Assembly (NCBI GenBank): GCA_023392205.1 | Contig: JAEVZN010000085.1 | Coordinates: 1-5,694, forward strand | Origin: Pseudomonadota bacterium | GTDB taxonomy: Bacteria > Pseudomonadota > Alphaproteobacteria > Rhizobiales > Xanthobacteraceae | Direction of reading: 5' to 3' | Length of the DNA: 5,694 nucleotides | Shown: positions 1-5,694 of the stretch, piece after piece | Position numbering within the stretch: position 1 is the first letter of the stretch | Layout of the letters: each line of letters opens with the position of its first letter | Notes under the pieces: model-generated | Database searches by the model: none | Seen by the model: the letters and a program-made list of their open reading frames with translations, nothing else | What the model was told of the DNA's origin: nothing | Translations under genes and position numbers: made by a program

Positions 1-449
1 AAGTAGGACGGATCGTAGATTTCAAGTTCGAGATCCCTGGTGGAATCCGGGGCCTTCAGCGGCAAGGTGAAATTCAGCGTGAGCAATTCGTCGGTCATCT
101 CCAGAAAATAATCTACCGGCTGCTCGAACTCCGCCTTTTTGCCATTCAGCTTGCCCTGCGTGAAGAAGTCGAACTCCTTCAGCGAGGTGACATTCACCTC
201 GGCCAGCGGCTGCAATTCCTCGCGCGTGAAGACGCCTTTCTGCTTCTGCGCGAGACCCTGCGTTGCATAGGACGAAAACATGTCGTCGAAGGTCCAGCGA
301 TGGCGGATGCCCGTCATCCGGCCCTGCGCGTCATATACGATGTCGCTTTTCATCGTGACATAGACATGCGGATGCGCGCGGGCGGCAGAGACCGCGAACG
401 GCAGCGCCAGCATCGCCAGCAGCATGACGCGAAGACAGCGGGACATCAT
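1..449 (-). CDS. DUF1007 family secreted protein, 3' end cut by the window edge
   Basis: Reading the minus strand from ATG at 449 gives 149 codons with no stop before the left edge, so the C-terminal part is missing. The protein begins with a short basic stretch (MMSRCLRV) and a hydrophobic run to about residue 23, and then a signal-peptidase-like ARA site at 23-25. The predicted mature protein starts His-Pro-His-Val-Tyr. Further on come RHRWTFDDMFSSY (about 48-60) and the LELEIYDPSYF stretch at the visible end. An HPHV start, a W-x-F-D-x-x-F-S core and an IYDP-Y-F motif are what I know as the DUF1007 signature. Members are periplasmic or exported, of unknown biochemistry, and often sit beside RcnA-like nickel/cobalt exporter genes; that neighbour would be off-window to the left. 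A second ATG at 446 gives MSRCLRV and is an equally possible start; TGGAAC lies just upstream. Family call fairly sure, function unknown. Confidence 0.85.
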   Translation of the reverse strand, partial: MMSRCLRVMLLAMLALPFAVSAARAHPHVYVTMKSDIVYDAQGRMTGIRHRWTFDDMFSSYATQGLAQKQKGVFTREELQPLAEVNVTSLKEFDFFTQGKLNGKKAEFEQPVDYFLEMTDELLTLNFTLPLKAPDSTRDLELEIYDPSY

Positions 450-518
450 CGGGTTCCAGATCTGGAGGTTGCGGCGCGACAATATCACGGATCGGGGCAG
501 AAACGAGGCGGCCGGCCG
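450..518. other. Short intergenic gap with two 12-bp palindromes
   Basis: This 69-bp gap separates the GGT-like stop from the DUF1007 start on the same strand, so co-transcription is possible. It holds two perfect 12-bp palindromes. GCGGCCGGCCGC (508-519) touches the GGT-like stop codon and could form at most a 4-bp stem with a CCGG loop, too weak for a terminator by itself and without a following T-run. TCCAGATCTGGA (455-466) lies five bases upstream of the first DUF1007 ATG, where a Shine-Dalgarno would sit, so it could be an operator or chance. A 12-bp palindrome is expected about once in a window of this size, so neither is strong evidence. Confidence 0.3.
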
Positions 519-2114
519 CTAAACACCGAAAGCACCGGGATCGGCACGCGGATCGTGCGCCCCCTCCAGGCTTCCGTCCGGGTGCAGAACGACGGCGCCG
601 GCATGACCCATGGTGTCGGAAAAGTCGTCGGACAGAACCTCCACGTCATGGCCGGCCGACAGCAGCCGGTCGATCAGGTTCCCGTCGAAGCGGCTTTCCA
701 TCCGAAGGTTGGTATGGGTCGAGCCCCAGGTGCGGCCAAGCAGCCAGCGCGGCGCGGCAATCGCCTCCTCCAGCGGCTGCCGGAACATCACATGCCGCGA
801 CACCACCATGCCCTGGGTCTGCGGCTGACCGTCGCCGCCCATGGTGCCATAGGCCATCACCCGGCTGTCCTTGAGGACCGCCATCGCCGGATTGAGGGTG
901 TGGAACGGCAGACGGCCCGGTTCGAGGGCGTTCAGGGCCTTCGGATCGAGCGAGAAACTGGCACCGCGATTTTGCATCAGCACGCCCGTGCGTGGCAGCA
1001 CACAGCCCGACCCGAATTCCCAGTAGATCGACTGGATGTAGGACACGACCAGCCCCGAGGAATCGGCTGCGCCCATCCAGACCGTGTCACCTTCACCGTA
1101 GGGCGCGGGCCAGCGCGCAGCCTTGCGCCGGTCGATTTGTCGCGCTTCGGCATCCAGGAACGCGGGTGAAAGATAGCGCTCCAGATCCTCGGCAATCCGG
1201 TTCGGATCGGTCACCACGCGATCGCGGATACGAAAGGCGCGCTTGGTGGATTCAACCAGCCCATGGACGAAATCGAAACCCTCTGCCTCGCTCACGCGCA
1301 GCCGCTCGAACAGCGCCAGAATGATCAGCGAGGCTAGACCCTGGGTCGGCGGCGGCGCGTTATAGAGCGTGCCGAATGGCAGCGTCACCGACAATGGATT
1401 GGTGGCATAGGCGCTGTAGCGCTCGAGATCGGCGCGCGTCACCGGCGAGCCGATCCGTTCGAGATCGGCGGCAATCTCGCGCCCGACATCGCCGCGATAG
1501 AAATCCGCAAGTCCGGCCTTGGCGAGATGGTCGAGCGTCGCCGCGAAGGCCGGCTGCTTCATCATGTCGCCCGTGGCGGGCGGCTTTCCGTCAAGCAGGA
1601 ACGTCTCCGCGAAGCCCGGCGCATCCGTCATCTCCGCCATCTTGTCACGGGTCAGCGCATGCTGGCTGCGGGTGACGCGATAACCGTCACGCGCCTGCGC
1701 GATGGCCGGTCCGAGGAGGACATCCAGCGGGATCTTGCCGCCTTGCGCCTGCGCCGCTTCATGCGCCAGAATCCAGCCGCCGATGGCGCCGGGCACGGTC
1801 AGCGCCGCCAGCGGTCCGCGTGGCGGAATGGTATCGTGTCCCTGCTCACGATACAGCGCCCGCGTCGCCTCGGCGCCGGCATGGCCCGGCGCCATGAACG
1901 CCCGCACGCGGCCGGCTGGCGTCCGCACCAGCCAGAAGCCGTCGCCACCGATATGATTCATGTGCGGATAGACCGCGGCAATGCTGGCGGCCATCCCCAC
2001 CATCGCTTCCAGCGCATTGCCCCCATCGGCAAGGATCAGCCGCCCGGCCTCGGCGGCAGCGTGATGCGGAGCCACGGCAACGCCGCGGCGATGGCCGGAG
2101 GTGGTGGGGGTCAT
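519..2114 (-). CDS. Gamma-glutamyltransferase-like Ntn-hydrolase (YwrD-like subfamily)
   Basis: 531 residues, close to the usual family length. The N-terminus (GVAVAPHHAAAEAG, GGNALEA at 31-37, NHIGGDGFWLV at 53-63) is the typical start of the large subunit. The proenzyme should cut itself before Thr344 in GDTVWMGAADSSG, giving a large chain of about 343 residues and a small chain of about 188 whose N-terminal Thr is the nucleophile. The small chain keeps the oxyanion-type glycines in GTMGGDGQPQTQ (423-434). Lined up by eye with E. coli Ggt, Arg114 becomes Pro76, Asp433 becomes Ser386, Gln430 becomes Arg383, and Ser462-Ser463 become His405-Thr406, so classical glutathione specificity is doubtful. 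No signal peptide is visible, so it is probably cytoplasmic, unlike periplasmic Ggt. The start is bounded: an in-frame TGA lies at 2133-2135 with no other start codon between. It follows the M3 peptidase by 81 bp. It could be an acylase or amidase rather than a true transpeptidase. Confidence 0.93.
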   Translation of the reverse strand: MTPTTSGHRRGVAVAPHHAAAEAGRLILADGGNALEAMVGMAASIAAVYPHMNHIGGDGFWLVRTPAGRVRAFMAPGHAGAEATRALYREQGHDTIPPRGPLAALTVPGAIGGWILAHEAAQAQGGKIPLDVLLGPAIAQARDGYRVTRSQHALTRDKMAEMTDAPGFAETFLLDGKPPATGDMMKQPAFAATLDHLAKAGLADFYRGDVGREIAADLERIGSPVTRADLERYSAYATNPLSVTLPFGTLYNAPPPTQGLASLIILALFERLRVSEAEGFDFVHGLVESTKRAFRIRDRVVTDPNRIAEDLERYLSPAFLDAEARQIDRRKAARWPAPYGEGDTVWMGAADSSGLVVSYIQSIYWEFGSGCVLPRTGVLMQNRGASFSLDPKALNALEPGRLPFHTLNPAMAVLKDSRVMAYGTMGGDGQPQTQGMVVSRHVMFRQPLEEAIAAPRWLLGRTWGSTHTNLRMESRFDGNLIDRLLSAGHDVEVLSDDFSDTMGHAGAVVLHPDGSLEGAHDPRADPGAFGV

Positions 2115-2122
2115 GCAATGCT

Positions 2123-2180
2123 GTCCGTCGTTTCAGGCACCGGATGCATAAACACGATCCACTCTCCGGAAACAACGGAC
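2123..2180 (-). promoter_or_regulatory. 12-bp intergenic hairpin covering the GGT-like ribosome-binding region
   Basis: In the minus-strand transcript GUCCGUUGUUUC (2180-2169) can pair along all 12 positions with GAAACGACGGAC (2134-2123), using one U-G wobble. On the plus strand that position is an A-C mismatch, so the fold favours the peptidase-to-GGT direction. Inside, CGGA (2168-2165) can stack on with a downstream TCCG, leaving a bulge next to the outer stem. The 3' arm contains GGAC, the only Shine-Dalgarno-like bases near the GGT-like ATG, eight bases before it. No T-run follows, so it is not a standard intrinsic terminator. It may limit translation initiation, act as an RNA-processing or stability element, or attenuate read-through. 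The pairing is read directly; the function is inferred. Confidence 0.5.
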
Positions 2181-2195
2181 CGATGCACGTCGGAA

Positions 2196-4295
2196 TCAGG
2201 CCTCCCCGGCCGGTACCGCATCGACCAGACCGCGGCGCGCAAGCAGCGCATCGACCGCCGGAAGGCGGCCACGGAAGGCGATATAGGCCTCATCAGAACG
2301 ACGGCGTCCGCCCGCGGCATAGATATTGTCGCGCAGCTTCTCGGCCGTCGCGGGATCGAAGATGTCACCGGCCTCCTCGAAGGCGCGAAACGCATCCGCA
2401 TCCATCACTTCCGACCACATGTAGCTGTAATAGGCCGCCGAATAGCCGCCGCCCGCAAAGATATGCTGGAAATGCGGCGAACGGTGCCGCATCACGATCT
2501 CCTCCGGCATGCCGAGCCTGTCGAGCGTCTGACGCTCGAAGGCGCCGACATCGAGATTATCGGCCGATTGCAGCGAGTGAAATTCGAGATCGACAAGCGC
2601 CGATGACACATATTCCAGCGTGGCGCAGCCCTGGTTGAAGGTGCGCGCATTCAACAAGCGCTTGAGCAGATCCTCAGGGATCGGTTCGCCGGTTTTGTAA
2701 TGCACCGCAAACCGGCGCAGCACATCCGGCTGCTCGAACCAATGTTCGTAGAGCTGCGAGGGCAGTTCAACGAAATCGGTATCCACGTTGGTCCCCGAAA
2801 TCCTCGGATAGGTGACGTCCGAAAGAAGGCCATGCAGCGCATGGCCGAATTCATGGAACAGCGTGCGGGCATCGTCGAAGCTGAGCAGGGTCGCTTCGCC
2901 GTCCGCCCCCTTGGCGAAATTCATGACATTGAGGATCAGCGGGCGAACATTGCCGGTCAGCTTTTCCTGCTCGCGCAGCGAGGTCATCCACGCCCCGCTA
3001 TGTTTGGACGTGCGGGCAAAATAATCGCCGAAGAACAGCGCGACATGCCGGCCATCCCGGTCGGAGACCTCCCACACGCGCACATCGGAATGCCAGACCG
3101 GGACATCATGCAATTCGCGGAAGGTCAGGCCGAACAGCCGCCGCGCGGTGTCGAACGCGGCCTCGATGATCTTGTCGAGTTGCAGATAGGGCTTGATCGC
3201 CGCCTCGTCGACGTCATGCAATTGCTTGCGCAGTTTCTCGGCGTAATAGCGCCAGTCCCACGGCGCGATGCGGAAATTGCCGCCTTCGGCCTGCGCCAGT
3301 GCCTGCAACGCGTCGCGGTCGGCCCGCGCCCGCTTCAGGGCGCGCGGCCAGCCCTCGCCCAACAGATCGCGCACGGCCTGCGGCGTCTTGGCCATCGCAT
3401 CCGACAACCGGTAATCGGCAAAGGTCTCGTAGCCGAGCAACCGCGCGCGTTCTGCCCGCAGGGCCACCATCTCGGCGATGATCGCGTTGTTGTCGGTCGG
3501 CCCGCCTTTATCGCCGCGAGCGATCCAGGCGCGGAACGCCTTCTCGCGCAGATCGCGCCGGCTGGAATATTGCAGGAACGGCTCGACGCTCGACCGCGAC
3601 ATGGTGATGACGTGCTTGCCGTCATGTCCGCGCTCGTCGGCCGCTTCGCGTGCGGCGGCGAGCAGGAAATCCGGCAAACCGGCCAGATCGGCCTCGGTCT
3701 CCAGCACCAGCATCGTGTCGCGTTCGTCGGCCAGCACATTCTGGCTGAAGGCCGTCCCAAGCGTCGCCATCCGCTCGCCGATCTCGGCCAGGCGGGCCTT
3801 GGCGTTGTCATCGAGATGCGCGCCGGAGCGGCGGAACGTGGTGTGATAGCGCTCCGCCACCCGCTTCTGCTCATCGGTCAGCGGCAAGGTCTGGCTCGCC
3901 TCGAACACCGCGGCGATGCGCCTGTACAGATCGCCATTGAGATAGATCCGGTTGCTGTGGGCGGCGAGCAGCGGGGAAATGTCGCGCTCGATCTCCATCA
4001 GCTCATCGTTGGTATGCGCACCCGACAGGGCAAAGAAAACGTCGCAGACTCGTGACAGCCCGTCGCCGGCTTTCTCCATCGCCTCGATCGTATTGGCAAA
4101 GTCCGGCGCGGCCGGATTTTTGGCGATGGCGGCAATCTCGCGATCATGGTCCGCCATGGCTTGCTCGAAAGCCGGCATGAATTGCGACGGCTGGATCTGC
4201 CCGAAAGGCGGCACCTCGAAAGGGCCGACCCATGGGGCAAGCAGCGGGTTCTGGATGGCGGAGGGGGCGGAGCCGGGAGCGGAGCTTTGGGCCAT
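2196..4295 (-). CDS. dcp: M3 family zinc metallopeptidase, Dcp-type peptidyl-dipeptidase
   Basis: 699 residues and complete. Zinc site: HEFGH at 481-485, with the third ligand Glu510 in DFVELPSQ, 29 residues after the first His, the spacing I recall for E. coli Dcp. The substrate-binding Tyr cluster is in HIFAGGGYSAAYYSYMW (611-627). The N-terminus (NPLLAPW, then PPFGQIQP and FMPAFEQAM, then FANTIEAME) resembles Dcp more than thimet oligopeptidase. Dcp removes C-terminal dipeptides from oligopeptides; oligopeptidase A is the closest alternative. No signal peptide is visible, so it is probably cytoplasmic. I chose ATG 4295 because the Dcp-like sequence starts right after it. The open frame runs upstream to 4460, but those 55 residues look unrelated and lie over the divergent 84-residue gene. 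No clear Shine-Dalgarno precedes ATG 4295. The GGT-like gene follows on the same strand and may share the transcript. Confidence 0.95.
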   Translation of the reverse strand: MAQSSAPGSAPSAIQNPLLAPWVGPFEVPPFGQIQPSQFMPAFEQAMADHDREIAAIAKNPAAPDFANTIEAMEKAGDGLSRVCDVFFALSGAHTNDELMEIERDISPLLAAHSNRIYLNGDLYRRIAAVFEASQTLPLTDEQKRVAERYHTTFRRSGAHLDDNAKARLAEIGERMATLGTAFSQNVLADERDTMLVLETEADLAGLPDFLLAAAREAADERGHDGKHVITMSRSSVEPFLQYSSRRDLREKAFRAWIARGDKGGPTDNNAIIAEMVALRAERARLLGYETFADYRLSDAMAKTPQAVRDLLGEGWPRALKRARADRDALQALAQAEGGNFRIAPWDWRYYAEKLRKQLHDVDEAAIKPYLQLDKIIEAAFDTARRLFGLTFRELHDVPVWHSDVRVWEVSDRDGRHVALFFGDYFARTSKHSGAWMTSLREQEKLTGNVRPLILNVMNFAKGADGEATLLSFDDARTLFHEFGHALHGLLSDVTYPRISGTNVDTDFVELPSQLYEHWFEQPDVLRRFAVHYKTGEPIPEDLLKRLLNARTFNQGCATLEYVSSALVDLEFHSLQSADNLDVGAFERQTLDRLGMPEEIVMRHRSPHFQHIFAGGGYSAAYYSYMWSEVMDADAFRAFEEAGDIFDPATAEKLRDNIYAAGGRRRSDEAYIAFRGRLPAVDALLARRGLVDAVPAGEA

Positions 4296-4436
4296 GGTGC
4301 TGAAATATCTTGTGTTTCGGGGAAGGCCGAACGTCGGCGACCGAATGCAGATGGGGCCTCGCCGCAGCCAATTCCAGTCTTGATTGCGCCACGTGTTTGG
4401 ACGACATTGCGGCCCCAATTCGAACGGAACCTGCCG
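4296..4436. promoter_or_regulatory. Divergent intergenic region with presumed promoters both ways
   Basis: 141 bp between the two divergently transcribed start codons, so at least one promoter in each direction is expected. For the plus gene a weak candidate is TTGATT (4381-4386 region) with a 17-base spacer to GACATT; for the minus gene GATATT lies eight bases before ATG 4295 with no convincing -35 box. Neither is good enough to call alone. Visible symmetry: GCCGA-ACG-TCGGC (4326-4338), a direct repeat CCAATTC at 4368-4374 and 4415-4421, and TGGGGCC (4352-4358) inverted as GGCCCCA (4411-4417). These are short and may be chance. The plus gene has GGAA about eight bases before its ATG. Confidence 0.4.
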
Positions 4437-4691
4437 ATGTCCTCGTCCACCGCCCCGCAAGCCGGGTCTCGCATCAACTGGCTGAACACCACCACCGTGA
4501 TCAGCGCGGCGATCCTGATCGGCACCGAGGTTTTCGGCGCGGCGTTTGCCGCATCGTGGGCGCTGTCCAACCTGCTCAATCTGGACAGCACCGTCGCGCG
4601 CGTGATCGACGTGATCTTCCTCGGATGCGGCGCCTACATCATGTACAAGTTCGTCCGCTTCGCCCAGAAGGTCGAGCCGTTCAGCCGCTAG
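4437..4691 (+). CDS. Small protein with two predicted membrane segments, unknown function
   Basis: 84 residues. I do not recognise the family. A short polar N-terminus (to about residue 17) is followed by a hydrophobic segment at about 20-44 (VISAAILIGTEVFGAAFAAS and on) and a second at about 56-71 (VIDVIFLGCGAYIMYKF), ending in a basic/aromatic tail (KFVRFAQKVEPFSR). This looks like a small inner-membrane hairpin with both ends on the same side. The single Cys (residue 64) sits in the second segment. The frame is open upstream to 4146, but that stretch is antisense to the peptidase gene; ATG 4437 with GGAA about eight bases before it and the sensible N-terminus decide the start. It is transcribed away from the peptidase and ends inside the convergent neighbour, overlapping it by 11 bp. 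Real gene: likely, from its membrane-protein composition and fit between neighbours. Confidence 0.75.
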   Translation: MSSSTAPQAGSRINWLNTTTVISAAILIGTEVFGAAFAASWALSNLLNLDSTVARVIDVIFLGCGAYIMYKFVRFAQKVEPFSR

Positions 4692-4705
4692 CGCGTGAAC
4701 GGCTC
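4674..4705. terminator. Candidate bidirectional terminator at a convergent gene end
   Basis: GAGCCGTTCA (4674-4683) and TGAACGGCTC (4696-4705) form a perfect 10-bp inverted repeat with a 12-base loop containing CGCTAGCG. The plus-gene stop TAG (4689-4691) is in the loop and the minus-gene stop TGA (4683-4681) is in one arm, so the same DNA serves both converging transcripts. No run of T follows on either strand, so it is not a textbook intrinsic terminator, but its position exactly over two converging stops favours a termination or 3'-end-protecting role. Confidence 0.55.
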
Positions 4706-4980
4706 AGTATCTTCAGCCAAGGCGGCGCGTGAAACACGCTCATCAGGACGTACATCGCGACCATCCCGGTCAGCGGTGACGCATTCTGCGCCGTCGCGCA
4801 GAGAATATCCGAAGCACCATCGCCAGCCGCCGCCGTCAGCAGCGCCATGATCGCGAAGGTCGGCGCAGCCGCGAGATGCAATATTTGGCTCGAGCCGAGT
4901 ATGAAAGCGGCGCGCCCGCCTTTCGCGCGCAGCTCGCCGCCCGCATCGTCGACCGCGCCGACGGAATCGCGACTGGTCAT
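4681..4980 (-). CDS. Small probable membrane protein coupled to DUF899, unknown function
   Basis: 99 residues. A charged N-terminus (to about residue 23) is followed by hydrophobic segments at about 34-52 (LHLAAAPTFAIMALLTAA) and 69-85 (PLTGMVAMYVLMSVFHA), then a basic C-terminal tail (PPWLKILSRSRASG). I do not recognise a named family; the LTGM-AMY-LMS-FH-PPWLK pattern looks like a conserved small rhizobial membrane protein, from memory only. ATG 4980 overlaps the DUF899 stop as ATGA and has GGAAG seven bases upstream, which fixes the start; the longer open frame to 5091 would overlap DUF899 by over 100 bp and starts with a low-complexity Arg-rich segment. Two Cys-free membrane segments and one Cys (residue 61) in the connecting loop. 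It probably shares a transcript with DUF899 and converges on the 84-residue gene. Confidence 0.75.
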   Translation of the reverse strand: MTSRDSVGAVDDAGGELRAKGGRAAFILGSSQILHLAAAPTFAIMALLTAAAGDGASDILCATAQNASPLTGMVAMYVLMSVFHAPPWLKILSRSRASG

Positions 4981-4992
4981 CGCGTGGCTTCC
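4977..4992 (-). promoter_or_regulatory. ATGA stop/start overlap with internal ribosome-binding site
   Basis: The DUF899 stop TGA (4979-4977) shares bases with the ATG (4980-4978) of the 99-residue gene. GGAAG (4992-4988) lies seven bases before the ATG, inside the last DUF899 codons. This is a typical arrangement for translational coupling and it decides the start of the downstream gene. Confidence 0.75.
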
Positions 4993-5694
4993 GCTTCCTT
5001 GCGAAATGCAGCCTCGCCAGCATCCGACACTTCGACCCATCTGACGTCGGGCGCCGCTCCGGGCACATAGGCGTCGTGCCAGTTCCACCACTTGTATGGC
5101 CGGGTCTGCGGATAGCCCTCCGGCGAGTCTTCCCAGCTTTCCTGACGCCCGAGCGCGGTCATGTCGAGGTAGCTCCAGACATTACCCAAAGCCTCGTCGC
5201 CGCGGCTGTTGATGAAGTAGGTGCGGAACACCCGGTCGCCGTCGCGAATGAAGGCGTTGTGGCCGTGCCACAGATCGACGCCGAAATCGGCGTCGAAATC
5301 ATCGGTGATGGTGTACCAGGGCATCGTCCATCCCATGCGTGCCTTCAGGCGCACGATGTCGGGCTGCGGCGCGCGCGAGACAAAAGCGAGTGTGGTGTCG
5401 CGCGCATGCAGGTGCGAGAGATGGCCCACCTGATCTGCCACCAGCGAGCAGCCGATGCAGCCATGGTCCGGCCAGCCATGCACGCCCGGCTCGAAGAAAG
5501 CGCGGTAAAGAATCAACTGACGGCGCCCCTCGAACAGGTCGAGCAGACCGGTCTTGCCAGCCGGTCCATCGAACTCGTAGGCTTTTTCGACGGCAAGCCA
5601 CGGCATGCGCCGGCGTTCGGCCGCAAGGGCGTCGCGGGCACGGGTATGGGCTTTTTCCTTCGCAAGCATCTGCAGGCGCGCATGTTCCCACTGC
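4977..5694 (-). CDS. DUF899 family thioredoxin-like protein, 5' end beyond the window
   Basis: The frame is open to the right edge. Before ATG 5669 it reads QWEHARLQ and then MLAKEKAHTRARDAL, matching the usual DUF899 opening (EW-x-AR-x-x-L-LAKEK-x-TRARDAL), so the true start lies upstream, and the ATG at 5669 is probably an internal Met. Numbered from that Met, the features are RRMPWLAVEKAYEFDGPAG (20-38), a thioredoxin-like strand (QLILYRAFF, 51-59), CIGC at 71-74, SRAP (98-101), RMGWTMPWYT (111-120) and a late YLDMTALGRQE. CIGC lies where DUF899 members have a conserved Cys-x-x-Cys-like site, so a thiol redox role is possible but unproven. At least 238 residues are visible, close to a full-length family member. 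No signal peptide can be judged. It is followed with a 4-base overlap by the 99-residue membrane protein. Confidence 0.9.
   Translation of the reverse strand, partial: QWEHARLQMLAKEKAHTRARDALAAERRRMPWLAVEKAYEFDGPAGKTGLLDLFEGRRQLILYRAFFEPGVHGWPDHGCIGCSLVADQVGHLSHLHARDTTLAFVSRAPQPDIVRLKARMGWTMPWYTITDDFDADFGVDLWHGHNAFIRDGDRVFRTYFINSRGDEALGNVWSYLDMTALGRQESWEDSPEGYPQTRPYKWWNWHDAYVPGAAPDVRWVEVSDAGEAAFRKEAEATR

Noticed and set aside
508..519. GC-only palindrome after the GGT-like gene as an intrinsic terminator
   Set aside because: The only possible stem is 4 bp and no T-run follows, so termination is not supported.
300..1169. Plus-strand open frame of 289 codons, rich in Arg, His and Gly
   Set aside because: It is antisense to the DUF1007 and GGT-like genes and runs across both, with shadow-type composition and no motif.
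1527..2606. Plus-strand open frame of 359 codons
   Set aside because: It is antisense across the GGT-like and peptidase genes and the gap between them, with no domain signal.
2700..4055. Long open frame of 451 codons on the plus strand
   Set aside because: It lies wholly antisense to the peptidase gene, whose zinc motif and family-wide similarity are clear. Long antisense frames are common in high-GC codon-biased DNA, and this one shows no recognisable domain.
4296..4460. N-terminal extension of the peptidase by 55 residues
   Set aside because: The extra residues do not resemble the M3 family and would overlap the divergent gene's start; the family-like sequence begins at ATG 4295.
4688..5068. 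Alternative minus-strand frame of 126 codons beside the 99-residue gene
   Set aside because: It is Arg-rich, lacks hydrophobic segments, and overlaps both DUF899 and the better-supported ATGA-coupled gene.

Overview
The window is high-GC, tightly packed bacterial chromosome. The gene families and the coding style fit an alphaproteobacterium of the Bradyrhizobium / Rhodopseudomonas / Afipia group. That placement is an inference from the style of the proteins and was not tested by a search. I see no mobile element, CRISPR array, rRNA or tRNA, and no sign of recent transfer.

Layout from left to right. (a) 1-449, minus strand: the N-terminal part of a secreted DUF1007 protein that runs off the left edge. 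(b) 519-2114, minus: a gamma-glutamyltransferase-like Ntn-hydrolase of the divergent YwrD-like type, with the catalytic Thr present but several classical glutamate-binding residues changed. (c) 2196-4295, minus: a complete Dcp-type M3 zinc metallopeptidase. (d) 4296-4436: a divergent intergenic region. (e) 4437-4691, plus: an 84-residue protein with two predicted membrane segments and no recognised function. (f) 4681-4980, minus: a 99-residue, probably membrane protein converging on (e), with an 11-bp overlap and a perfect 10-bp inverted repeat over the shared end. (g) 4977-5694, minus: a DUF899 thioredoxin-like protein whose 5' end lies beyond the right edge, joined to (f) by an ATGA stop/start overlap.

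How the genes may work together. The peptidase and the GGT-like enzyme are on the same strand with an 81-bp gap. They make a plausible peptide or gamma-amide breakdown pair: the M3 enzyme would cut oligopeptides to dipeptides and the Ntn-hydrolase would remove an acyl or gamma-glutamyl group. The gap holds a long inverted repeat that can fold in the minus-strand transcript and would cover the only Shine-Dalgarno-like sequence of the GGT gene. DUF899 and the 99-residue protein look like a coupled two-gene unit of unknown role. The DUF1007 gene may belong to a metal-transport locus continuing to the left.

The window is mostly ordinary housekeeping or accessory metabolism. I did not find a convincing new multi-gene system. 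The points most worth a second look are the altered pocket of the GGT-like enzyme, the hairpin before it, the DUF899/small membrane protein pair, and the His-Pro-His predicted mature N-terminus of the DUF1007 protein.
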